Positions 48,529 to 55,874 of a stretch of 64,000 bases of DNA are shown piece after piece. Each line of letters opens with the position of its first letter. Position 1 is the first letter of the stretch. The position numbers and the translations under genes are program-made. Origin of the DNA: Rheinheimera sp. MMS21-TC3 (GTDB taxonomy: Bacteria > Pseudomonadota > Gammaproteobacteria > Enterobacterales > Alteromonadaceae); assembly GCF_032229285.1 (NCBI RefSeq), contig NZ_CP135084.1:2046001-2110000 (forward strand), written 5' to 3'. The notes beneath the pieces are model-generated. The model had not been told where the DNA came from and searched no databases. It was given only the letters and a program-made list of their open reading frames with translations.

Positions 48529-48930
48529 TTACTTCTCTTGGCAAGAGTCCATCCCTACTCGGTAGGTTGACACCATGCCTGAACCGCTATGTTTTTGTAG
48601 CGCAGTAAATGCAGCATAACTTGGCTTATAAGTAATAGTATAGTTAGTGCTAACCTGTATACCATAACTACCACAACAGTTACCGCTAACCGTAGCATCT
48701 TGGCTAATAATGCTAAAATCTTCTAATTTATGCTCTTTAGCAAAGGCTAATACCTTGTCGGTTTTGGCTTTATATATTGCCCCAACATCAGCATCATCAA
48801 CTTGCTGAACATTATCAATATAAGAAATGCTTGTAACATCCATCACTTTACAAGACTCTTCAGTAGTAGTTGCATCTGCAATGGCGAGTAAAGGCGTAAC
48901 TAAAAGGGTTATAGCGATAAAATGTTTCAT
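48529..48930 (-). CDS. Small secreted Cys-containing protein
   Basis: A 133-residue exported protein; the signal peptide ends near LLAIADA (residue 20). The mature part has a Cys near the start (EESCKVMD), a CC pair (SGNCCGSYG) and a final Cys (GMDSCQEK), so two disulfides are possible. The stretch KVLAFAKEHKLEDFSIISQD recalls the SIMPL/DUF541 fold, but the similarity is too weak to name it. Single gene, convergent with the preceding small gene. Confidence 0.7.
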   Translation of the reverse strand: MKHFIAITLLVTPLLAIADATTTEESCKVMDVTSISYIDNVQQVDDADVGAIYKAKTDKVLAFAKEHKLEDFSIISQDATVSGNCCGSYGIQVSTNYTITYKPSYAAFTALQKHSGSGMVSTYRVGMDSCQEK

Positions 48931-49085
48931 TATTGTTCCTTGTTAAATATTGCAAGTAAGCCCTAAGGCCAATTTTGCCAGAACAATAATCGTTAAGCAC
49001 ATAAATGTAAATAGTAATTTACATTTAATTAAATAGCCCCGCAATCTACAACCTAAATGGTAGCCTTATACCTTAGGCAGCTCCA

Positions 49086-49517
49086 CTACATACTAGACAA
49101 TAATATGCTAGTTTCGCTGTTTAGAATACCGTCTACTTCTCTTACTCGCCTTAGCACCCTATCAAACTCAGCTAAGCTGGTTGTTTGTATTTCAGCAACT
49201 AAATCCCAAGCACCATTAGTAGTGTGCAGCTTAACTAATTCAGGAATACCGCGAATTTTACTCACAACTTGCGAGGTAGACTTGCCGGTTACTTCAATCA
49301 TCATAATGGCACGTACTACTTGTAATTCCACTTCGGCATGAACTCGTACAGTAAAACCTAAAATAGCCCCAGAAGAAATTAATCTATCTAACCTATTTTG
49401 AACTGTTGCCCGTGATACTTTTAAACTTTGCGCTAAATAAGAAATAGAAGCTCGGCCATCTTTACGTAGTTCAGAAATGAGGGCGCTATCTAAAGTGTCA
49501 TAAATGTAAGGTTTCAT
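49086..49517 (-). CDS. Lrp/AsnC family regulator of the ocd-ctlX module
   Basis: A 143-residue Lrp/AsnC regulator. The N-terminal winged helix has DTLDSALISELRKDGRASIS and YLAQSLKVSRATVQNRLDRL; the RAM domain includes TTNGAWDLVAEIQ and the usual C-terminal dimer segment. I start at 49517 (MKPYIYDTLD) because a TGGAG ribosome site precedes it; the frame extends 21 codons upstream without support. It is divergent from ornithine cyclodeaminase and ctlX, and by analogy with the first Lrp gene (15.1 kb) it probably controls them in response to an arginine-family amino acid. Confidence 0.9.
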   Translation of the reverse strand: MKPYIYDTLDSALISELRKDGRASISYLAQSLKVSRATVQNRLDRLISSGAILGFTVRVHAEVELQVVRAIMMIEVTGKSTSQVVSKIRGIPELVKLHTTNGAWDLVAEIQTTSLAEFDRVLRRVREVDGILNSETSILLSSM

Positions 49518-49683
49518 TAGCAGGCTCCATCTATTGCCTAAAACATAGCAAAACGTCACTAACCAATAGCAAATTACCAATTAATAGTGCAATTATTGCA
49601 TACTTTTTACATTTTAAGTAACACTACTATCTATTACCATAAATTAATTAATATTTAGTGTAATAAGTTAAAGGAAAGCAAAT

Positions 49684-50805
49684 ATGGATAGCAGCGTGAA
49701 ATTAACCAACAGCGAATATAGCCCTGAGTTAACAAGGGTCCCAAGCTTAGATTATATTAAAAACTTTATTATCGAGCCCAAAAAGGGCGTTCCTTTTGTT
49801 AGCGTAGCTGCTATGGCTAAGTTAATAAATAATCTTGGTATAGAAACTAGTATCAAGACGATATTAACCAGAATAGAGAGCGACTATAAACGTTGGCATA
49901 AGTTTGAAAAGTCTGCTCGCTATGCTAGCCACTCTAAAAACGGTGTTATCGAACTAATGCCAGTGAGTGATGGTAATATGTTTGCTTGTAAATATGTAAA
50001 TGGCCACCCTATTAATACTAAGCAGAATCTGCAAACTGTTGCGGCTTTTGGTATTTTAGCCGATGTGGCCACTGGCTACCCTATTTTACTGTCAGAAATG
50101 TGCGTGCTAACTGCACTTAGAACAGCTGCTACATCTGCTATGGTTGCTAAATACTGTGCACCTAGTAATGCCAGCACTGTCGCTTTAATTGGTAATGGTG
50201 CCCAATCTGAGTTTCAGGCTTTAGCCATGAAGGCAGTATTAGGTATTAGACATTTTAAACTTTATGATGTAGATAAAGCTGCTAGCCAAAAAACGTATAA
50301 TAACCTTCAAGGTTATGATATTGACGTTGTTATCTGCTCTTCAGCCGCTGAAGCTGTGCAAGGTGCACAAATTATCACTACCTGTACTGCTGATAAGAAA
50401 AATGCCACTATTTTGCATGACGATATGATAGGTACAGGCGTATTTATTAACGCTATTGGTGGCGATTGCCCAGGTAAAACAGAGTTAGACAGTAAAATAT
50501 TACAACGTGCCGATAAAGTATTTGTCGAGTTTGAACCGCAAACCCGAGTCGAAGGTGAAATTCAGCAATTACCGGCAGACTTTGCTGTTACCGAGTTTTA
50601 TAAGGTAGTACAGCAAAACCAAAGTGGTCGTGATAATGATCAACAACTCATTGTTTTTGATGGTGTTGGCTTTGCTAGCGAAGATTTTTCTGCGCTGGTA
50701 TTCTTACGCGACTTGTTAGTGCAACAGCCTGAGCATCTAGTACTAGACTTAATTACTCAACAAGCTGATCCGCGCAATCTATTTTCCGTTGTTCGTGAGT
50801 CTTAA
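49684..50805 (+). CDS. ocd: Ornithine cyclodeaminase
   Basis: A 373-residue enzyme of the ornithine cyclodeaminase/mu-crystallin family, which converts ornithine to proline and ammonia with bound NAD+. Visible: substrate-side KYVNGHPINTKQNLQTVAAF, the SEMCVLTALRTAATSAMVAK helix and the Rossmann motif ALIGNGAQSEFQALA near residue 180, then NAIGGDCPGKTELD and the catalytic Asp region. The SD AAGGAAAG precedes the ATG. ctlX starts 4 bases after its stop. The pair gives a citrulline-to-proline route. The family also contains ketimine reductases; the neighbour supports the ornithine substrate. Confidence 0.92.
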   Translation: MDSSVKLTNSEYSPELTRVPSLDYIKNFIIEPKKGVPFVSVAAMAKLINNLGIETSIKTILTRIESDYKRWHKFEKSARYASHSKNGVIELMPVSDGNMFACKYVNGHPINTKQNLQTVAAFGILADVATGYPILLSEMCVLTALRTAATSAMVAKYCAPSNASTVALIGNGAQSEFQALAMKAVLGIRHFKLYDVDKAASQKTYNNLQGYDIDVVICSSAAEAVQGAQIITTCTADKKNATILHDDMIGTGVFINAIGGDCPGKTELDSKILQRADKVFVEFEPQTRVEGEIQQLPADFAVTEFYKVVQQNQSGRDNDQQLIVFDGVGFASEDFSALVFLRDLLVQQPEHLVLDLITQQADPRNLFSVVRES

Positions 50806-50809
50806 AATA

Positions 50810-51718
50810 ATGCAAAATACAGTTAATATTCAAGCACCTAGTTCCATTGTAATGGTTCGCCCCCATCAGTTTGTATCTAATCCACAAACCATGGCCGATA
50901 ATGCTTTTCAGGTACCGCTTAAGCAGGCTCAATCAGCGCAAGCCGCTTATGATGAAATCACGGCCGCTATTACTGCCTTGCAAAATAGTGGCATAGAAGT
51001 GCATGTGTATGAAGATAAAGGCACGAGTACGCCCGACTCGGTATTTCCTAATAATTGGTTTTCTACCCACCATAATGGGCTAATTATTAGCTACCCTATG
51101 TATGCAGAAAACAGACGCTTAGAATATCGCCAAGATATTATCGACTTTCTACAAAACCACTATAATTATGAGCAGTTTGTCGACTTACGCCATTATACTT
51201 TTGAAGATAAATTTTTAGAAGGTACTGGCTCTATCGTCTTTGATCATCAACAAAAACTGGCCTATGCCGTGCAATCTAAACGTACAGATCCAGAATTATT
51301 AGATATTGTATGTAAACATCTAGGTTATCAAGCAGTGGTATTTAATGCCTCGGATGAAAAGAATATACCGGTTTATCATACTAACGTTTTAATGTGCCTA
51401 GCTTCTGATTATGTGATGATAGGTATGGACATGGTAGACACTGCGGATCAAGCCCGTTTATATAATCACTTTAACCAAGCTGGCTTAACGGTTATAGAAC
51501 TAAGTAACCAGCAAATCCATCAATTTTGTGGTAATGCGATAGAGCTGCAATCTGACACAGGCTCGGTACTGGCGCTATCAAGAACAGCTTATAATGCATT
51601 AAACCAAGAGCAAAGATCTACTATAGCTAAGTACAGCACCTTATTACCGCTAGATGTCCCTACTATTGAAGCAGCTGGTGGTTCTGTCCGTTGTATGATT
51701 GCAGGTGTCCATTACTAA
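50810..51718 (+). CDS. ctlX: Citrulline utilisation hydrolase CtlX
   Basis: A 302-residue protein of the amidinotransferase/arginine deiminase superfamily, CtlX type. Signatures: VMVRPHQFVSNPQTMADNAF, DSVFPNNWFSTHHNG (about residues 70-84), LEGTGSIVFDH, PVYHTNVLMCLASDYVMIG (catalytic His) and the nucleophile Cys in GGSVRCMIAGVH near the C-terminus. CtlX is described as a hydrolase that uses citrulline and yields ornithine. I start at the ATG at 50810; a TTG at 50789 overlaps the ocd stop and is less likely. Ornithine made here would be the substrate of the preceding gene product. Confidence 0.9.
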   Translation: MQNTVNIQAPSSIVMVRPHQFVSNPQTMADNAFQVPLKQAQSAQAAYDEITAAITALQNSGIEVHVYEDKGTSTPDSVFPNNWFSTHHNGLIISYPMYAENRRLEYRQDIIDFLQNHYNYEQFVDLRHYTFEDKFLEGTGSIVFDHQQKLAYAVQSKRTDPELLDIVCKHLGYQAVVFNASDEKNIPVYHTNVLMCLASDYVMIGMDMVDTADQARLYNHFNQAGLTVIELSNQQIHQFCGNAIELQSDTGSVLALSRTAYNALNQEQRSTIAKYSTLLPLDVPTIEAAGGSVRCMIAGVHY

Positions 51719-51753
51719 GATACCACTGTTAGCTCAGTATACTTATAGCGGGT

Positions 51754-51804
51754 TTAAGCAAAGAGGTTTTACGCCTTTAGCCCTTCAACCCACTTTTTGC
51801 TTAA
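51754..51804 (+). terminator. Inverted repeat after ctlX
   Basis: TTAAGCAAA (51754-51762) with TTTGCTTAA (51796-51804), 33-base loop, 36 bases after the ctlX stop. Long loop and no T-run, so a weak terminator candidate. Confidence 0.35.
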
Positions 51805-51910
51805 CTTTACAGGCTGTTCTTATAGATATAGACGTTATATAGTAATTGTTTTACTAGCTGATCTAGCGATCAGTAACCGGCAATATTAACGTTATCTAAA
51901 AGGATCCAGC

Positions 51911-54316
51911 ATGAAGATGGTTAGCCTGCTTGGTGTGCTTGTATTGGCACCCGCCTTATATACTACCACTAGTGTCGATGCCGCAAGCATCACTCAACCC
52001 GCAAATTCAACTGCCATCAGCGCAATCTCTATTGAAAAATTTACTGCCGGCATGAACCAGCAAAATGGCTATTTTGATATTTATTATGATGCCAAAACCG
52101 ATAAAGTATATTTGCACGTTGATAAATTCAAGCAGCCTTTTATTTTTCAAAGCTCTTTACCTCGCGGTATAGGCTCTAACGATATAGGCTTAGATCGTGG
52201 CCAACTTGGCGCCACCCGTTTAGTGCAATTTGAACAATACGGCAATAAAGTTTTATTAAAACAGCTTAACACCTACTACCGCGCCGAAACAGACAACGCT
52301 GCTGAGCGCTTAAGTATAGACGAAGCCTTTGCTAGCTCTGTTATTGCCGGTTTACCCGTGGTTGCCAGCACCAAATCATCTTTACTGGTTGATTATACTG
52401 ACTTTTTAAAAAGCGATATTCATCAAATAAGCGCTAGCCTAGCCCGACAAAAACAAGGCAATTATAAAGTAGACAGCAATCGCAGCGGCGTTTATTTACC
52501 CCGAACAAAAGCTTTTGTTCGCAATACCGAGCTAGAAGCCTTAGTCACTTATAGCGGTGAAAACGCGGGTAATTATATCCGCCAAGTTACACCTGCAAGC
52601 AATGCCATAAGCGTACACTTACACCACTCTTTAGTCGCTTTGCCTGAAGATGGCTATGAAGCAAAACCTTTCCATCCTTATTCTGGTTACTGGAATGTGG
52701 AATATATGGATTACGGCACCGCCTTTGATGCCCCCATTATTAAACGTTTATTACCTAAACATCGCTTAGCGAAAAAAAATCCCAACGCCGCGGTTAGCGA
52801 AGCGGTAGAACCCATTATTTACTACCTTGACCCCGGTGTGCCAGAGCCTGTTCGTACAGCCTTAATTGATGGCGCTATGTGGTGGAACAGTGCCTTTGAA
52901 AAAATAGGTTATAAAGATGCCTTTCAAGTAAAAGACTTACCCAAAGATGCCGATCCTATGGATGTGCGTTATAACGTCATTCAGTGGGTTCACCGCGCAA
53001 CGCGTGGCTGGTCTTATGGTGCTAGCGTTACCGATCCGCGCACCGGCGAAATTATTAAAGGCCACGTAACCTTAGGCTCGTTACGAGTTCGCCAAGATTA
53101 CTTAATCGCCACGGGCGTTACCGCCCCTTACAGCAGTGATAATGCCGATGTATCAAGCCAAAAAGCCATGGCCTTAGCCCGTATTCGCCAACTGTCTGCC
53201 CATGAAATTGGCCACACTATTGGCCTTGCCCATAACTTTGCCGGTAGCGCCAATGGCCTATCTACTGTTATGGATTACCCACACCCTAAATTTAGCATTA
53301 AAGACGGTAATATCAGCGTAGAAAACGCCTACCGCGAAGGCTTAGGCGAATGGGATAACTACACTATTGCCTATGGCTACGGTGATTATTCAGAAGCAGA
53401 ATTAGCTAAGTTAGCTAAGCAAGCAAAACAGCAAGGCTTAGCTTATATTTCTGACCAAGACGCACGTCCGCAAGGTGGCGTAAGTGCACTGGGCCATTTA
53501 TGGGATAACGGCAGCGATCCGGTAGCAGAGCTTAACCGCTTAAACCAAGTGCGCCAAGTTGCCCTAGCTAACTTTGGTTTAAATAACATTGCCACAGGCC
53601 AGCCGCTTGCTTCACTGCAAGAAGCCCTAGTGCCAGTGTATTTACTGCATCGTTATCAAGTAGAAGCTGTTACTAAGTTAGTCGGTGGCGCTTTTTATGA
53701 ATACGAAGTAAAAGGCGACTATAGCCAACCTAAAGGTGTTAAATGGGTTGATAGCAAACAGCAATTGCAAGCATTAGACGCTATGCTAGATACAGTACAA
53801 GCTGATTACTTAACCCTGCCTAATACATTGCTAGCGCTCATTCCCCCTAAGGCATTTGGCGACAGCAATAACCGCGAAAGCTTTAGCGGCCGTTATGGCT
53901 TAGCCTTTGATCCGCTTTCAGCAGCGGAAGCCTCGGCTAACTTTACCTTAAAACTCATACTGCACCCACAGCGCTTAAACCGGTTAAGTGGTCAGCAATT
54001 ATTAGATAAAGTAATAGACAAGGTAATTGCCAGCACCATTGAGCAAAAAGGCGCTAAAGGCCAGCAGTTATTGGTTCAGCAACGTGTTGCCCATGTTAGC
54101 TTTTATCAACTAATGCAAAGCCTAACGGCAACCGAGCTTGCGCCAGAAGCACAAGCTTTACTGCACAGTAAGCTGCATCGGCTTGATCGCTGGTTAGCCA
54201 AACAAAAAGATGCCAGCCATCAACAGCTACATCATCAATGGCAGCGCTACTTAGAGACTAATCAGTGGCAGCCAAGCTTTGAGCCTAAACCCTTACCACC
54301 AGGCTCACCTATTTAA
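51911..54316 (+). CDS. Secreted zinc-dependent metalloprotease (DUF4953/DUF5117)
   Basis: An 801-residue exported protease. The signal peptide ends near SVDA-AS (residue 25). A DUF5117-like N-terminal domain (about 45-230) has GYFDIYYDAKTDKVYLHVDK and SSLPRGIGSNDIGLDRGQLG. The catalytic domain holds the metzincin motif HEIGHTIGLAHNFAGS near residue 431 with a downstream Met turn in STVMDYPHPK. The C-terminal part (about 560-780) is a helical domain. Zinc ligands are the three His of HExxHxxGxxH. The family is common in Bacteroidota and marine gammaproteobacteria and degrades unknown protein targets. A strong terminator follows. Confidence 0.93.
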   Translation: MKMVSLLGVLVLAPALYTTTSVDAASITQPANSTAISAISIEKFTAGMNQQNGYFDIYYDAKTDKVYLHVDKFKQPFIFQSSLPRGIGSNDIGLDRGQLGATRLVQFEQYGNKVLLKQLNTYYRAETDNAAERLSIDEAFASSVIAGLPVVASTKSSLLVDYTDFLKSDIHQISASLARQKQGNYKVDSNRSGVYLPRTKAFVRNTELEALVTYSGENAGNYIRQVTPASNAISVHLHHSLVALPEDGYEAKPFHPYSGYWNVEYMDYGTAFDAPIIKRLLPKHRLAKKNPNAAVSEAVEPIIYYLDPGVPEPVRTALIDGAMWWNSAFEKIGYKDAFQVKDLPKDADPMDVRYNVIQWVHRATRGWSYGASVTDPRTGEIIKGHVTLGSLRVRQDYLIATGVTAPYSSDNADVSSQKAMALARIRQLSAHEIGHTIGLAHNFAGSANGLSTVMDYPHPKFSIKDGNISVENAYREGLGEWDNYTIAYGYGDYSEAELAKLAKQAKQQGLAYISDQDARPQGGVSALGHLWDNGSDPVAELNRLNQVRQVALANFGLNNIATGQPLASLQEALVPVYLLHRYQVEAVTKLVGGAFYEYEVKGDYSQPKGVKWVDSKQQLQALDAMLDTVQADYLTLPNTLLALIPPKAFGDSNNRESFSGRYGLAFDPLSAAEASANFTLKLILHPQRLNRLSGQQLLDKVIDKVIASTIEQKGAKGQQLLVQQRVAHVSFYQLMQSLTATELAPEAQALLHSKLHRLDRWLAKQKDASHQQLHHQWQRYLETNQWQPSFEPKPLPPGSPI

Positions 54317-54344
54317 CCCAGCCATTAAAATAACTAGGCAACAT

Positions 54345-54372
54345 AAAAACCGGAGTCAAAGCTCCGGTTTTT
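54345..54372. terminator. Bidirectional terminator
   Basis: Perfect 11-bp stem AAAAACCGGAG (54345-54355) with CTCCGGTTTTT (54362-54372), 6-base loop, followed by more T. Between the protease and the convergent histidine phosphatase. Confidence 0.93.
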
Positions 54373-54404
54373 TTATCTAAATAATGATTAATTATAAATT
54401 GGTT

Positions 54405-54911
54405 TTACTGTTTATTTTGGCAGCGATAAGCTTGCCGACTAATAGTCACGCTTGGAATAGCGGCTAACTTAACCTGGTACAACATAGCGTAATCTTGCTC
54501 GGTTAATGGCGACACCTGAATACCCGACAATAGCGTAACTAGCTCGGGCACGGTATTACTATGACCGACCACCAAAACACTTTGGTTATTATTTTTTAAT
54601 TGCTGCACTAATTTTAATTGCTGCACTAGCGTAGCCGGTTGGCGTGGATCATAATCAGTTACAGCTAATTGCTTACTCGCAGCAACAGCCGCAGCGGTTT
54701 GCTTAGTACGCTGATAATCGGTGCTAAACACCGCCGCTAAATTATGTTCAGAAAAATACGCAGCTAAGGCATCCGCCCTGCCCTGACCACACAGCGTTAA
54801 CGCCGGATCAGCGCCGCTAGCTTGTTTTTCAGCATGCCGCACTAAATAAACGCTATTGGCCAAACTAGCAAACGACAAGCCCAACAACACACTAAAAGTA
54901 ATAAAACGCAT
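54405..54911 (-). CDS. Exported histidine phosphatase (SixA/PGM-like)
   Basis: A 168-residue protein with a signal peptide (FASLA-NS, residue 18) followed at once by the phosphohistidine motif VYLVRHAEKQ. The second catalytic His is in VLVVGHSNTVPELV near residue 120. The short form and the export signal fit periplasmic histidine phosphatases of the SixA/GpmB-like superfamily; the substrate is unknown. The first ATG of the frame at 54938 has no ribosome site; the one at 54911 is preceded by GGGA and gives the proper signal peptide. Downstream on the same strand of a frameshifted small gene. Confidence 0.88.
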   Translation of the reverse strand: MRFITFSVLLGLSFASLANSVYLVRHAEKQASGADPALTLCGQGRADALAAYFSEHNLAAVFSTDYQRTKQTAAAVAASKQLAVTDYDPRQPATLVQQLKLVQQLKNNNQSVLVVGHSNTVPELVTLLSGIQVSPLTEQDYAMLYQVKLAAIPSVTISRQAYRCQNKQ

Positions 54912-54943
54912 TAGGTCATTCCCTAATATAAATTCCACTCAGT

Positions 54944-55268
54944 TTACTCTTGCCAGCTAAATTTATCATAGCTTGGAAAAACTAAAGGCTGGCCATTAGC
55001 AGACTCTAAGCTTTGATATAACTGCTCAAAATCGTGCTGCAACTGCACCCGAAACTGCCAAACTTCTAGGGCTACTGCTTCTAGTTCAGCGCTATCTTCG
55101 GTGACACCACTGTGCCCCCAGCACCACTAGCAATAACTTATTATTCTCAATCGCCCTAGTTTGAGCCTGTTCAACACTAAGCAAATAATTATCATCGGCC
55201 TGAAAGCTATATTCCGGCAACACAGCACAAAACAACACAGCAATAAAGCCAGCAAAGCGTTTAGGCAT
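54944..55268 (-). pseudogene. Small secreted protein gene with one frameshift
   Basis: From the ATG at 55268 the frame encodes a signal peptide (FAGFIAVLFCAVLPEYSFQA) and then ADDNYLLSVEQAQTRAIENN before LLLVVLG, and then runs into a stop near 55105. In the neighbouring frame the text continues as HSGVTEDSAELEAVALEVWQ and FRVQLQHDFEQLYQSLESAN to a stop at 54944. Removal of one G from a G5 run (plus-strand C5 near 55116-55120) joins both into a protein of about 107 residues. I do not recognise the family. The junction is a homopolymer, so a sequence error is as likely as a true mutation. It lies 32 bases upstream of the histidine phosphatase gene. Confidence 0.7.
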
Positions 55269-55320
55269 TAAAACACATAAAAAATAAAAGGTAATTAGAT
55301 TTAGGTTAAGGCTAAAACAA

Positions 55321-55350
55321 AAAAAGGTGAGCTATTAAGCTCACCTTTTT
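55321..55350. terminator. Bidirectional terminator
   Basis: Perfect 13-bp stem AAAAAGGTGAGCT (55321-55333) with AGCTCACCTTTTT (55338-55350), 4-base loop. It ends the 727-residue/Cys-rich minus-strand unit before the old flank begins. Confidence 0.92.
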
Positions 55351-55446
55351 TGATTAGGTTGCAAGTTAATTGTGCAGCTTGCGGTTGTATAATCCTATTG
55401 TAGTCTTGAAAAAGATATTAAAAATAAGCAGATAAATAATCTAGCT

Positions 55447-55749
55447 CTATTTTGGTTTTCTTAAATGCCAACCACTGCCTACCGGGCATCTATAAGCTTC
55501 AAGCTCTCGATTGGACCGCTCATAAAAATCATCAGCAGAGTTTTCCGCTTCAATAAAACCACCGTAAATTCGCTTCTTAATACCATCACCAGAGACACAC
55601 TTCTTACAGGTAGCATTACTAGGGTGGACTCTTGGTATTTTGTCATGATGATCATCTAATCCAAATTTCAACATTTGGTATTTCGAATCAATATCAGCTT
55701 CTATTTGTTTAATGTGTCTTATAAATAAGTTTTCAGAAAAATTATACAT
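55447..55749 (-). CDS. Small Cys-rich (zinc-ribbon-like) hypothetical protein
   Basis: A 100-residue basic soluble protein that I do not recognise as a named family. Two Cys pairs or singles are present: CKKC near residue 50 and YRCPVGSGWHLRK at 86-98. The ending resembles the YRCP...GWHLT motif of small zinc-ribbon proteins common on plasmids and phages. The middle has KKRIYGGFIEAENSADDFYE. It follows the 727-residue gene on the same strand with a 125-base gap that contains hairpins, and is closed by a terminator, so the two are probably one transcript. SD GGAG lies before the ATG. Confidence 0.7.
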   Translation of the reverse strand: MYNFSENLFIRHIKQIEADIDSKYQMLKFGLDDHHDKIPRVHPSNATCKKCVSGDGIKKRIYGGFIEAENSADDFYERSNRELEAYRCPVGSGWHLRKPK

Positions 55750-55766
55750 ACGTATACTCCTTGACT

Positions 55767-55837
55767 GGCCTACTTACGCAGGCCGTAAAGTTTCAACATG
55801 GCGGACGGCTAGCGTCGGAGGAGGAGCATCGGGCTCC
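55767..55837. repeat. Hairpin-rich intergenic segment
   Basis: Between the two genes of the minus-strand unit. GGCCT/AGGCC (55767-55784, 8-base loop) and GGAGC/GCTCC (55823-55837, 5-base loop) are perfect inverted repeats. The segment is more GC-rich than its surroundings. Confidence 0.55.
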
Positions 55838-55874
55838 AGTACACCAAGGTTGGATTATTTAAATTTGGCGTAGT

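Noticed and set aside
49057..49341. 94-codon plus-strand frame opposite the second Lrp gene
   Set aside because: It is antisense to a conserved Lrp/AsnC gene, with low-complexity Ser/Thr composition typical of a shadow frame.
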